Below are positions 7,211 through 15,048 of a stretch of DNA of 22,111 bases, in pieces; the stretch's first letter is position 1, and every line of letters starts with the position of its first letter. The stretch lies in the NCBI GenBank assembly GCA_002394235.1, contig DGTF01000079.1, positions 9,350 through 31,460 of the forward strand, read 5' to 3'. Source of the stretch: Eubacterium sp. UBA4343 (GTDB lineage: Bacteria; Bacillota; Clostridia; Lachnospirales; Lachnospiraceae). The position numbers were made by a program, and so were the translations under genes. The notes beneath the pieces were generated by a model. That model was not told the DNA's origin, ran no database searches, and worked only from the letters and a program-made list of their open reading frames with translations.

Positions 7211-7247
7211 AACACCTCCTGCTATCTTTAGGATAGTAAAAGGTGTT
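7211..7247 (-). promoter_or_regulatory. Hairpin that hides the ribosome binding site of the small protein
   Basis: Read on the minus strand, AACACCT (7247-7241) pairs perfectly with AGGTGTT (7217-7211), which contains part of the AGGAGG ribosome binding site. An inner 5-bp stem (CTATC/GATAG) with a 5-nt loop stacks on a symmetric 4x4 internal loop. The start codon follows 3 nt after the hairpin. Such a fold would lower translation until opened, as in thermosensors or translational riboswitches. Which, if any, applies is not known. Confidence 0.6.
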
Positions 7248-7307
7248 GTGCGAATCTATCACCGGACAGCTAAATGTGCGTTAAAGGAAAGTTAAATTCC
7301 GAATCGT

Positions 7308-7375
7308 AAAAGGAAAACAGAATTCCGTCAGGCCTGTGAGGCGGGGAGCTGTGTTTCGGCAGGCCGTCTGTTCTG
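7308..7375 (-). terminator. Probable terminator of the 144-aa membrane-anchored protein gene
   Basis: Directly after the stop codon on the minus strand, a hairpin can form with inner stem GGCCTG/CAGGCC and outer stem CAGAA/TTCTG separated by an internal loop. It is followed by TTTTCCTTTT. The position and the T-rich tail fit an intrinsic terminator, although the stem is interrupted. Confidence 0.5.
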
Positions 7376-7810
7376 TCAGCCGGGAAGCTGGGACGCGTAC
7401 TTCTCGTAGAGTTCGGAAAGCCTGTCATATTCTTCGGTACTGAGATTCTCTTTTGCGTACTGCATCAGCCCGTCGTAGTCGCGGTTCTGGATGTAGGAGC
7501 CTGCGGCAGCAATGGTGGACGGCGTCAGGTGGTTCTGCAGAATCTGTGCGGCCTCTTCCTTGTCGGAATCGGAGATGGAGCCAATCGCCTGCTGAACGGC
7601 AGAGGAGTCAGGGCTGTTTCCGGCAGCCTCAAGGATCTGCTCTGTGATGGTATCGCTGAGCTTATCCGTGATCGCGTCCGCGGCCAGCTTCTGAACATGG
7701 CTGCGATTCACATAGAGAACAGCAGCTGCGACAATGAGCAGCAGAACGAGTGTGAGCAGAACGTTTCCGAATATATGAGAACGGCGTCTGCGCCGGTGGT
7801 ATTTTGACAT
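7376..7810 (-). CDS. Small membrane-anchored protein of unknown function
   Basis: Not recognised as a named family. The protein has 144 aa: a very basic N-terminus (MSKYHRRRRRSH), one membrane segment at about 14-34 (LLTLVLLLIVAAAVLYV), and an extracytoplasmic domain of about 108 residues that is acidic and predicted helical, with SDKEEAAQILQNHLTPSTI and STEEYDRLSELYEKYASQLPG at the end. The orientation follows from the positive-inside rule. I chose the ATG at 7810 because AGGAG lies about 8 nt before it. The frame is open a further 13 codons upstream without such a site. A terminator-like hairpin sits just upstream. Similar small anchored helical proteins are common in Clostridia, but no role can be given. 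Confidence 0.8.
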   Translation of the reverse strand: MSKYHRRRRRSHIFGNVLLTLVLLLIVAAAVLYVNRSHVQKLAADAITDKLSDTITEQILEAAGNSPDSSAVQQAIGSISDSDKEEAAQILQNHLTPSTIAAAGSYIQNRDYDGLMQYAKENLSTEEYDRLSELYEKYASQLPG

Positions 7811-7846
7811 AGTGTTTCTCCTTTTATATTTTATATTATTGTAACA

Positions 7847-7882
7847 CAAAAACGCCGAAGCGACTCTGACTCACTTCGACGT
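7847..7882 (-). terminator. Intrinsic terminator or attenuator upstream of the membrane-anchored protein gene
   Basis: On the minus strand, ACGTCGAAGTGA (7882-7871) pairs with TCGCTTCGGCGT (7863-7852) over 12 bp including two G-U pairs, with a 7-nt loop. It is preceded by A-rich sequence and followed by TTTTTG. The two wobble positions become mismatches on the other strand, so it is made for minus-strand transcripts. No minus-strand gene is visible upstream, so it either ends an unseen small RNA or attenuates the gene whose start codon is about 37 nt beyond it. Confidence 0.6.
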
Positions 7883-7909
7883 CTTTTCTTTAAATGAGGG
7901 GGGAGATGT

Positions 7910-7935
7910 GACAGCCGGTATGTCTATCAGCTGTC
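7910..7935. other. Small inverted repeat in the gap upstream of pgcA
   Basis: GACAGC (7910-7915) and GCTGTC (7930-7935) form a 6-bp inverted repeat with a 14-nt loop. It is the only clear structure in 7883-8020, which otherwise holds no gene that I can support. It might belong to an unseen minus-strand RNA ending at the terminator nearby. Confidence 0.3.
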
Positions 7936-8023
7936 TGACTTATACATTACGGGATAATTGTGTCGAAAGTGTGGACTTGAGGTAAAAGAATTCTAAAAAA
8001 CCGGGGCGGATCGCTCCCCTGCG

Positions 8024-8062
8024 GGTAACTGTCCATTACCCCTGCCAGTAACTGCCCATTCC
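8024..8062 (+). promoter_or_regulatory. Operator-like direct repeats upstream of the pgcA promoter
   Basis: GTAACTGTCCATTAC at 8025 recurs as GTAACTGCCCATTCC at 8048, exactly 23 nt apart with 13 of 15 positions equal. The first copy, extended by one base on each side, is also a dyad, GGTAA-N7-TTACC. The second copy ends directly at the -35 hexamer. The spacing near two helical turns and the position fit binding sites for a regulator. Which regulator binds is unknown. Confidence 0.5.
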
Positions 8063-8091
8063 TTGACAAGCTATACGAAATTCAGTAAAAT
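8063..8091 (+). promoter_or_regulatory. Sigma-A promoter of the phosphoglucomutase gene
   Basis: TTGACA (8063-8068), a 17-nt spacer and TAAAAT (8086-8091) make a near-consensus housekeeping promoter. Transcription should begin near 8098, giving a leader of about 165 nt before the start codon. Confidence 0.85.
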
Positions 8092-8097
8092 TATTTT

Positions 8098-8263
8098 GCA
8101 TGAAAAGCACGAAAATACGTGCCTGCTTCAAAACCGATTTGTTGGTTTTGCCAGTAAAGACGGAGGCGCTCCGACAGGATAGTCAGAACGGGAGTCCCCT
8201 GTTTTCGGGCGGCAGCCGACCCATGCAAATATCCGGAATGATAAGGAAGAACGGAGGAATCAA
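8098..8263 (+). other. Structured 5' leader of the phosphoglucomutase gene
   Basis: The leader holds several local hairpins: GCACG/CGTGC (8107-8122), CAAAACC/GGTTTTG (8129-8150) and CGGAG/CTCCG (8161-8173), then GC-rich sequence with further pairing potential before the ribosome binding site. I compared it from memory with common riboswitch classes and recognised none. No leader peptide with a good start is seen. Confidence 0.45.
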
Positions 8264-9946
8264 ATGTATCAGGACGATTACAAACGCTGGTTAAATGCGG
8301 ATCTCATTGATTTTGATCTGAAGAAGGAACTTCGTGATATTGAGGGCGATGACGAGGCGATCAAGGACCGCTTTGCGGTGAAATTGCAGTTCGGAACGGC
8401 AGGACTTCGCGGAACGCTCGGCGCCGGCACAAACCGGATGAACATTTGGGTTGTAAGACAGGCCACCCAGGGTGTGGCGGACTGGGTGAAGACCCAGGGC
8501 GGAACGCAGACCGTGGCAATCAGCTATGACAGCCGTCTGAAGGGATGGAATTTTGCAAGAGATGCGGCGGGCGTGCTCGCGGCAAACGGAATCAAGGTGC
8601 GCATCTACGATGAGCTGATGCCGGTTCCGGCACTGAGTTTTGCGACCAGATACTACAAGTGCAACGCCGGCATCATGGTGACAGCTTCTCATAACCCGGC
8701 AAAGTATAACGGATATAAGGCTTACGGACCGGATGGATGCCAGATGACCGATGACGCGGCTGCTGTTGTATATGATTCGATTCAGAAGACCGATGTGCTG
8801 ACAGGCGCAAAGTATATGTCCTTTGCGGAGGGCGTTGAGAAGGGGCTGATTCAGTTCGTCGGTGACGACTGCAAGGAAGCATTATATGCCGCGATCGAGG
8901 CGAGACAGGTCAGACCGGGCCTTGCAAAGACCGCGGGACTGAAGCTCGTGTATTCTCCGCTGAACGGAACCGGACTCGTACCGGTTACCCGCGTGCTGCA
9001 GGATATCGGAATCACAGATATCACGATTGTTCCGGAGCAGGAGTACCCGAATGGATATTTCACAACCGCTCCGTATCCGAACCCGGAGATTTTTGAGGCC
9101 CTGAAATACGGACTTGAGCTTGCGAAGAAGACCGGTGCGGATCTGATGCTGGCGACAGATCCTGACGCGGACCGTGTCGGCATTGCCATGAAGTGCCCGG
9201 ACGGCTCATATGAGCTGGTATCCGGAAATGAGATGGGTGTGCTTCTGCTGGATTACATCTGCGCCGGACGCATCGAGAAGGGAACCATGCCGAAGAACCC
9301 GGTGGCGGTGAAGTCCATCGTATCGACTCCGCTGGCGGATCTTGTGGCAAAGCATTACGGCGTGGAGCTGAGACATACGCTGACCGGCTTCAAGTGGATC
9401 GGCGATCAGATCGCGCAGCTTGAGGCGGCAGGCGAAGTAGACCGTTTTATCTTCGGCTTTGAGGAGAGTTACGGATATCTTGCAGGACCTTACGTAAGAG
9501 ATAAAGACGCAGTCATCGGCTCCATGCTGATCTGCGAGATGGCAGCATACTACAGGAGCATCGGATCTTCCATCAAGCAGCGCCTGGAGGAGATCTATGC
9601 TAAATATGGCCGTTATTATAATAAGACTGACAGTTATGAGTTCCCGGGACTTTCCGGTATGGATAAGATGGCAGGCATCATGTCTGACCTTCGTCAGAAT
9701 CCGCCGGCAGAGCTGGCTGGACGCGCTGTGGTAAAGGCTACGGATTTTGCGAAGCCTGAAGAGACCGGACTTCCCAAAGCCAATGTACTTCAGTACAAGC
9801 TGGCTGACGGCTCCACGGTCATTGTAAGACCGTCCGGAACTGAGCCGAAGATAAAAGCATACTATACCACCAAGGGAACTGACCTTGCGGACGCGCAGGC
9901 ACAGCAGGCGTCTCTGGCAGAGGGCGTGGGACCTATCTTCGCATAA
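8264..9946 (+). CDS. pgcA: Phosphoglucomutase / phosphomannomutase (alpha-D-phosphohexomutase family)
   Basis: A cytoplasmic enzyme that interconverts hexose 1-phosphate and 6-phosphate, feeding UDP-glucose, cell-wall and glycogen synthesis. The 560-aa length fits the PgcA-type group of Firmicutes. All four family regions are present: active-site Ser142 in TASHNPAKYNGYK, the Mg2+ loop DPDADR (299-304), the sugar-specificity loop GFEESYGY (398-405) and the phosphate-binding RPSGTEPK (522-529). The start has ACGGAGG 7 nt upstream. The gene is monocistronic, with its own sigma-A promoter, a structured leader and a terminator. The exact hexose preference (glucose or mannose) cannot be read from sequence alone. 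Nothing appears truncated. Confidence 0.95.
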   Translation: MYQDDYKRWLNADLIDFDLKKELRDIEGDDEAIKDRFAVKLQFGTAGLRGTLGAGTNRMNIWVVRQATQGVADWVKTQGGTQTVAISYDSRLKGWNFARDAAGVLAANGIKVRIYDELMPVPALSFATRYYKCNAGIMVTASHNPAKYNGYKAYGPDGCQMTDDAAAVVYDSIQKTDVLTGAKYMSFAEGVEKGLIQFVGDDCKEALYAAIEARQVRPGLAKTAGLKLVYSPLNGTGLVPVTRVLQDIGITDITIVPEQEYPNGYFTTAPYPNPEIFEALKYGLELAKKTGADLMLATDPDADRVGIAMKCPDGSYELVSGNEMGVLLLDYICAGRIEKGTMPKNPVAVKSIVSTPLADLVAKHYGVELRHTLTGFKWIGDQIAQLEAAGEVDRFIFGFEESYGYLAGPYVRDKDAVIGSMLICEMAAYYRSIGSSIKQRLEEIYAKYGRYYNKTDSYEFPGLSGMDKMAGIMSDLRQNPPAELAGRAVVKATDFAKPEETGLPKANVLQYKLADGSTVIVRPSGTEPKIKAYYTTKGTDLADAQAQQASLAEGVGPIFA

Positions 9947-10083
9947 CGTAACGGATTTACTTCCGGAAGTATATCAGGGGAAGAGAGTATCCGGCGTAAA
10001 AAGAGCATCCGCGGAGAGGAACTGTATCCGGTCTGAAGCAGACAGAGGTTCCGGCGGAGATCATATGATATCGTAAAAATATA

Positions 10084-10133
10084 AAAGCATCGTATTGATA
10101 TGTCTCAGAGGATGTCTCAATGCGGTGCTTTTT
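10084..10133 (+). terminator. Intrinsic terminator of the phosphoglucomutase gene
   Basis: AAAGCATCGTATTGA (10084-10098) pairs with TCAATGCGGTGCTTT (10117-10131) over 15 bp with two G-U pairs, and the right arm runs into TTTTT. It lies about 140 nt after the stop codon. The sequence between stop and stem (9947-10083) shows nothing else that I can name. Confidence 0.85.
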
Positions 10134-10310
10134 ATCTCAGTGTGAGAAGCACCCCGCTTTTCAAGCGACGGGTTATGAGAAGCTCGTCCCGATGAGGATC
10201 CAATCTCTCACTGAGATAAACGCTCCGCGAGGATGCGCAGGGATTCGGTTTGGAAGATGCCAGCTGGAGCTGACCTGAATCCCTCGCCAGGTCCCGCGCG
10301 AGACTTCAAT
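10134..10310 (+). repeat. Structured repeat A, upstream of the ATP synthase operon
   Basis: This is homologous and co-oriented to 17828-17974. Shared blocks are ATCTCAGTGTGAGA at the left edge, a GC hairpin, ATAAACGCT.. GCGAGGATG, AGGGATTCGGTTTG, GAGCTGACC.GAATCCC and a final GAGACTT. It forms a GC hairpin (CGCTT/AAGCG), a GGGATTC/GAATCCC stem with inner CAGC/GCTG, and a degenerate third stem. A 30-odd-nt insertion near 10175-10210 ends in TCTCACTGAGAT, which can pair with the left edge. It starts immediately after TTTTTAT, the tail of the pgcA terminator. It is probably a non-autonomous mobile element of the IS200/IS605 kind or a repeated structured RNA. Confidence 0.7.
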
Positions 10311-10349
10311 TATAAGATAAACTTTCGTTAATACATCAGAATCTTCTTC

Positions 10350-10378
10350 TAGACACTGTTTTGAATAACGAATATAAT
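10350..10378 (+). promoter_or_regulatory. Sigma-A promoter of the ATP synthase operon
   Basis: TAGACA (10350-10355), a 17-nt spacer and a perfect TATAAT (10373-10378) lie about 50 nt before the first atp start codon. This is the only strong promoter seen in front of the operon. Confidence 0.8.
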
Positions 10379-10426
10379 GGTATGTGGAGAACTGAATTTA
10401 CGGAAGGAACAACGGAGAAAAGGTAT

Positions 10427-10696
10427 ATGAAAAAATGGACAGAAATATTCAAACAGCTTTCCCTTCTGTCGCAGTTCGGACTTACACTGATCATACCGCC
10501 TGTACTTTGTCTGGGACTCTGCTGGTGGCTTGCGGGAAAATTCGGACTGGGCGCATGGATATATATTCCCGGTTTTGTTTTCGGGCTGGGGGCGTCCTTC
10601 ATGACCGCATATAAGTTTTATGTGGCGCAGACCCGGGGTCAGGAAAGAAAATCAGAGGAAAAGAAAAACAAGCATTCATTTAATAAACACATGTAG
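10427..10696 (+). CDS. AtpZ/AtpI-family small membrane protein
   Basis: First gene of the atp operon, 89 aa. Two membrane segments (about 16-36 and 43-65) are joined by a short loop containing GKFGLGAW, and the C-terminal tail is strongly basic (ERKSEEKKNKHSFNKHM). This fits the AtpZ/AtpI family found at the head of Firmicute atp operons, where Mg2+ or Ca2+ supply or c-ring assembly has been proposed. The frame is open back to a TTG at 10361, but the -10 element of the promoter lies inside that extension, so the ATG at 10427 with GGAGAAAAGG upstream is the start. Fifteen bases separate it from the next gene. Confidence 0.8.
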   Translation: MKKWTEIFKQLSLLSQFGLTLIIPPVLCLGLCWWLAGKFGLGAWIYIPGFVFGLGASFMTAYKFYVAQTRGQERKSEEKKNKHSFNKHM

Positions 10697-10711
10697 AAAG
10701 GAATCGCGCAT

Positions 10712-11122
10712 ATGGCTAAATTACAGCCGGCAGTACAAAAAGAGACTAAAAGAACGGCAATATTTACATTTGCCGCAGTGGCTGTCATGATCCTGGTTTT
10801 TGCCATTGGGCATATGATATGGCCGGATTCGATCCCGTTTGATTACAGGGTTATACTCGGCGGGGTCTGCGGAGGCGCCGTGGCAGTGCTGAACTTTTTT
10901 ATGATGGCCCTGATGGTGCAGAAAGCCGCGTCGATGGACGATCAGGATAAGGTAAAGCTTACAGTCCGCTCAAGCTATACTCAGAGACTGGCAATGCAGA
11001 TCATCTGGATGATAATCGCCATAGCGGCCCCCTGTTTTCAGTTTATTGCAGGCATTCTGCCTTTACTGTTCCCGAGCCTGGGCATCAAGCTTCGGGGAAT
11101 TCTTCACTTGAATATGGAGTGA
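10712..11122 (+). CDS. atpI: ATP synthase subunit I (ATP-synt_I family)
   Basis: A 136-aa integral membrane protein with four predicted helices (about 15-37, 45-68, 93-113 and 115-125). It sits in the position of AtpI, directly before atpB. The family is thought to help assemble the c-ring or place subunits in the membrane and is not part of the finished enzyme. The sequence is poorly conserved even among relatives, so the call rests on topology, length and context. The start codon has AGAAAGGAA about 10 nt upstream. The 50-nt gap to atpB ends in a strong AAGGAGG. Confidence 0.8.
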   Translation: MAKLQPAVQKETKRTAIFTFAAVAVMILVFAIGHMIWPDSIPFDYRVILGGVCGGAVAVLNFFMMALMVQKAASMDDQDKVKLTVRSSYTQRLAMQIIWMIIAIAAPCFQFIAGILPLLFPSLGIKLRGILHLNME

Positions 11123-11172
11123 ATATAACGTATCTCTTTGTGAATATGCCAAGAAGGAGGTGAAAATGGTTT

Positions 11173-11931
11173 ATGAATGTTGATATTACCGGTGCAAAGA
11201 TATTTTACACTGTGCCAATCGATTTTCCGATACTTGGACGTTTTCAGATCACGGAAACGCTGGTGATCAGCTGGCTGGTCATGCTCATCATTACATTACT
11301 GTGTATCTGGCTGACCAGAGATCTGAAGGTGGAAAATATCTCAAAAAAGCAGGCGGTAGCAGAACTGCTGGTAGAGCAGGCAAATAAATTCGTTATCGGC
11401 AACGCGGGCGAAAGATTCCGTAAGCTGATCCCGTTTGTTGCCGCATTATTTGCTACCAGTATCGTATCCAACCTGATAAGTCTTGTGGGCCTTAGAAGTC
11501 CTACGGCGGATCTCTCTACGGAGGCAGCCTGGGCAGTAGTTGTTTTTATAATGATCACGGCGCAGAAGATCAAGACGAGCGGCGTTGGAGGATATCTGAA
11601 AGGTTTTACGACACCAATTGCCGTCATGACACCTTTCAATGTACTTTCCGAGCTGGCGACGCCGATCTCTCTGGCTTGCCGACATTTCGGAAATATTCTG
11701 TCCGGTATCGTTATTAATACGCTGATCTATGCGGCGCTGGCTGTTGCCAGTTCGGCATTGCTGGGACTGATTCCGGGCGTGGTCGGTGATGTTTTGTCAA
11801 AGATACCGATCCTGGACGTAGGTATCCCGGCTATCCTGTCATTCTATTTTGACTGGTTTACCGGATTCATGCAGGCGTTTATTTTCTGTATGCTGACTGT
11901 TATGTATATTGCAAATGCTGCGGAAGAGTAA
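11173..11931 (+). CDS. atpB: ATP synthase F0 subunit a
   Basis: The stator channel subunit in the membrane that passes ions to the c-ring. The 252-aa protein has five or six hydrophobic helices. The essential arginine is Arg170 in ACRHFGNILSGIV, matching the RLFGN signature of the family. The end FDWFTGFMQAFIFCMLTVMYI is typical of the last helix. AAGGAGG lies at 11154-11160, 12 nt before this ATG, which is longer than usual. A second ATG at 11166 has better spacing but encodes only MVYEC and then stops, overlapping the real start. The ion (H+ or Na+) cannot be decided from subunit a alone. Confidence 0.95.
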   Translation: MNVDITGAKIFYTVPIDFPILGRFQITETLVISWLVMLIITLLCIWLTRDLKVENISKKQAVAELLVEQANKFVIGNAGERFRKLIPFVAALFATSIVSNLISLVGLRSPTADLSTEAAWAVVVFIMITAQKIKTSGVGGYLKGFTTPIAVMTPFNVLSELATPISLACRHFGNILSGIVINTLIYAALAVASSALLGLIPGVVGDVLSKIPILDVGIPAILSFYFDWFTGFMQAFIFCMLTVMYIANAAEE

Positions 11932-12372
<441 letters not shown>

Positions 12373-12428
12373 TTTACGGCAAAAATCTTTTGCAGTGCAA
12401 TTGTTGACTGCAGACAGGAGGTATGTTC

Positions 12429-12932
12429 ATGCAGGTACAGGATTTAGTAACGCTCGTACCATGGACCTTCATTGCCCAGATCTGCAACCTTTTTATTCAG
12501 ATCTGGCTTGTAAAGAAATTCCTGCTGAAACCGATCAATGAAGTTCTCGAGAAGAGAAGACAGAAAGCAGATGCGGAGATCCGCGAAGCCGAAAAGGCAA
12601 AAACGGAAGCATATGCGATCAAGGATCAGTATGAAAGGAATATGGAAGGCGCCAGAAAACGAGCCAGTGATATGCTAAGCGACGCGCAGAAGAATGCGGC
12701 TGCCAAAGGCGAAAAGATAGTTCGGGAAGCTGAGGCAGAAGCAGCACAGATCCGCGCGAAAGCTGCGAACGATATCGCACAGGAAAGAAAGAAAGCGATC
12801 AATGAAGCTAAAGATGAGATCGGCGGTATAGCCATGGAGATCGCAGGCAAAGTCATTGAACGTGAGATCAACGAAGATGATCATAGAAAACTGATCGATG
12901 AATTTATAAAGAATGTAGGAGAAGCATCATGA
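12429..12932 (+). CDS. atpF: ATP synthase F0 subunit b
   Basis: The peripheral stalk subunit, 167 aa. One N-terminal membrane helix (about 8-29, WTFIAQICNLFIQIWLV) is followed by KKFLLKPI and a long, highly charged coiled coil rich in Ala, Lys and Glu (30-145), as expected. The ATG at 12429 is chosen over the one at 12423 because AGGAGG (12416-12421) is only 1 nt from the latter and 7 nt from the former. The stop codon overlaps the atpH start by 4 nt (ATGA), so the two are probably translationally coupled. Confidence 0.93.
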   Translation: MQVQDLVTLVPWTFIAQICNLFIQIWLVKKFLLKPINEVLEKRRQKADAEIREAEKAKTEAYAIKDQYERNMEGARKRASDMLSDAQKNAAAKGEKIVREAEAEAAQIRAKAANDIAQERKKAINEAKDEIGGIAMEIAGKVIEREINEDDHRKLIDEFIKNVGEAS

Positions 12933-13468
12933 CACAGACTGCCAGAGTATATGGTGGCAGCCTGTATGACCTTGCGGTGGAAGAAAATATGACCGACGAG
13001 ATGCTCAGGGAGAGTGAAGAGATCCGGAAGATCTTCTGGGAAAACCCGGATTATCTGCATCTTCTTTCGGAGCCGGTACTGGCGAAAGAAGAGCGTATCG
13101 GTCTGATCGAGGAAGCCTTTGGCAGTTCCGCGAGCAGATATATGGTTAATTTTCTGAAGATCTTATGTGAGAGAAATATCCTGAATGAGTATTCGGGATG
13201 CGTCAGTGAATTTGTGCGCAGATATAACGCGGATCATAATATTGCGGAGGCTGTCGTAGTGACGGCTGCGAAGCTTGGAGATGATCAGATGAATGCGCTG
13301 AAGGAAAAACTTGAGGCGCAGTTTGGCAAAAAAATATATCTTTCACAGAGATTGGATGCAGGCGTGATCGGCGGACTGAAAGTCGAGCTGGAGGATATGG
13401 AGCTTGACGGAACCGTAAAGGGCAGGCTGACCGGCATTCAGAATAAACTTAATAACATTATGATGTGA
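12929..13468 (+). CDS. atpH: ATP synthase F1 subunit delta
   Basis: Connects the peripheral stalk to the top of the alpha/beta head. The 179-aa length is normal. The N-terminal helical domain (ARVYGGSLYDLAVEENM) and the C-terminal signature region GVIGGLKVELEDMELDGTVK (about 147-166) match the OSCP/delta family. The gene starts inside the atpF stop (ATGA overlap). It is acidic and soluble, with no membrane segment. Confidence 0.93.
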   Translation: MTQTARVYGGSLYDLAVEENMTDEMLRESEEIRKIFWENPDYLHLLSEPVLAKEERIGLIEEAFGSSASRYMVNFLKILCERNILNEYSGCVSEFVRRYNADHNIAEAVVVTAAKLGDDQMNALKEKLEAQFGKKIYLSQRLDAGVIGGLKVELEDMELDGTVKGRLTGIQNKLNNIMM

Positions 13469-13500
13469 TAATTTTGAAAAATTAAGGATGGTAAGGAAAC

Positions 13501-15030
13501 ATGCAATTAAAACCAGAAGAAATATCCAAGGTCATCCGCAGCCAGATCAAGCATTATGAAAACGCGATCCAGCAGAGCGAGACCGGTACTGTTCTTATGG
13601 TAGGTGATGGTATCGCCAGAGTAAGCGGCCTGACAAACTGTATGGCAGGAGAGTTGATAGAGTTTGAAGACGGCAGTTTCGGTATGGCACAGAACCTTGA
13701 AGAGAACAGTGTTTCCATTGTACTGTTCGGTGGTGGAGAAAATATCGGCGAGGGCCAGACTGTAAAAAGAACAGGAAAGGTCGTATCTGTTCCTGTCGGT
13801 GACGCGATGATCGGACGTGTAGTAAACGCCCTTGGTCAGCCAATCGATGGAAACGGACCGATCGATACCACAGAATTCAGACCGATCGAGACAAACGCGC
13901 CGGGTATCTGCGACAGACAGGGCGTGCATGAGCCGCTGCAGACAGGTATCAAGGCAATCGACTCTATGATTCCAATCGGAAGAGGTCAGCGTGAGCTGAT
14001 CATCGGCGACCGCCAGACAGGTAAGACAACGATCGCCACAGATACGATCCTGAATCAGAAAGGTAACGGCGTTATTTGTATTTATGTAGCTATAGGACAG
14101 AAGAGATCTACGGTAGCAGCGCTTGTAGAGACCCTGAAGAAGGGCGGCGCCATGGATTACACTATCGTTGTAGCAGCTACTGCTTCCGAGGCCAGCCCGC
14201 TTCAGTATATCGTGCCTTATACGGGATGTACTATGGGAGAGTACTTCATGGCACAGGGAAAACATGTGCTGATCATCTATGATGACCTGAGCAAGCACGC
14301 TGTGGCATATCGTGCACTTTCTCTGCTGATCCGCCGTCCGCCGGGACGTGAGGCCTATCCGGGTGATGTATTCTATCTTCACTCAAGACTTCTGGAGCGT
14401 GCGGCAAAGATGGACGACGCGCACGGCGGCGGTTCTCTGACTGCACTGCCGATAATCGAGACACAGGCCGGAGATATCTCTGCTTATATCCCGACAAATG
14501 TCATTTCCATCACGGACGGTCAGATATTCCTGGAGACGGAGCTTTTCCATTCCGGAATCATGCCGGCTGTTAACCCGGGTATCTCAGTTTCCCGAGTAGG
14601 AGGAAACGCTCAGATCAAGGCAATGAAGAAAGTTGCCGGTACTCTGAAGCTGATATATTCCCAGTACAGAGAGCTGCAGTCTTTCGCTCAGTTCGGTTCG
14701 GACCTTGACGATGATACGAAACAGCGTCTCGCACAGGGTGAGCGAATCGTTGAGGTGTTGAAACAGGATCGTAATTCTCCGATCCCTGTAGAGAAACAGG
14801 TGGCTATTTTATATGCCGTAACGAACGGATTGCTGTTCGATATTGAAGTCGGTGATATCGGTTCCTTTGAGGAAGGTCTGTATGACTTCCTTGACAGAGA
14901 TCCGGATGGAGTAGCTGCTATGAGCGGCATCAGAAAGACAGGCGCGTTCGATAAAGATATCCAGGAGAAACTGGAGCAGTCGGTAAACAACTACAAGACC
15001 CAGTTCCTGAACACTAAAACCCGCGCTTAA
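13501..15030 (+). CDS. atpA: ATP synthase F1 subunit alpha
   Basis: The non-catalytic nucleotide-binding subunit of the F1 head, 509 aa. It has the N-terminal beta-barrel (about 27-95), the P-loop GDRQTGKT (169-176), [11 protein letters not shown], the Walker B strand [12 protein letters not shown] and the [14 protein letters not shown] region with the arginine finger that reaches the beta active site. The C-terminal helical domain is complete. Length is normal for the family. The ribosome binding site is a weak AAGGATGG-like sequence in a 32-nt gap after atpH. Nothing unusual was seen. Confidence 0.98.
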   Translation: MQLKPEEISKVIRSQIKHYENAIQQSETGTVLMVGDGIARVSGLTNCMAGELIEFEDGSFGMAQNLEENSVSIVLFGGGENIGEGQTVKRTGKVVSVPVGDAMIGRVVNALGQPIDGNGPIDTTEFRPIETNAPGICDRQGVHEPLQTGIKAIDSMIPIGRGQRELIIGDRQTGKTTIATDTILNQKGNGVICIYVAIGQKRSTVAALVETLKKGGAMDYTIVVAATASEASPLQYIVPYTGCTMGEYFMAQGKHVLIIYDDLSKHAVAYRALSLLIRRPPGREAYPGDVFYLHSRLLERAAKMDDAHGGGSLTALPIIETQAGDISAYIPTNVISITDGQIFLETELFHSGIMPAVNPGISVSRVGGNAQIKAMKKVAGTLKLIYSQYRELQSFAQFGSDLDDDTKQRLAQGERIVEVLKQDRNSPIPVEKQVAILYAVTNGLLFDIEVGDIGSFEEGLYDFLDRDPDGVAAMSGIRKTGAFDKDIQEKLEQSVNNYKTQFLNTKTRA

Positions 15031-15048
15031 TAACAAAGGAGGAGCAAT

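Noticed and set aside
6846..7295. Plus-strand frame of 149 codons with a hydrophobic segment
   Set aside because: Its start has no ribosome binding site, and its hydrophobic stretch is the complement of the Asn/Thr repeat frame, which has a much stronger start on the minus strand.
10361..10426. TTG-started extension of the AtpZ-like protein
   Set aside because: The TATAAT of the operon promoter lies inside it, so the mRNA begins downstream of this start.
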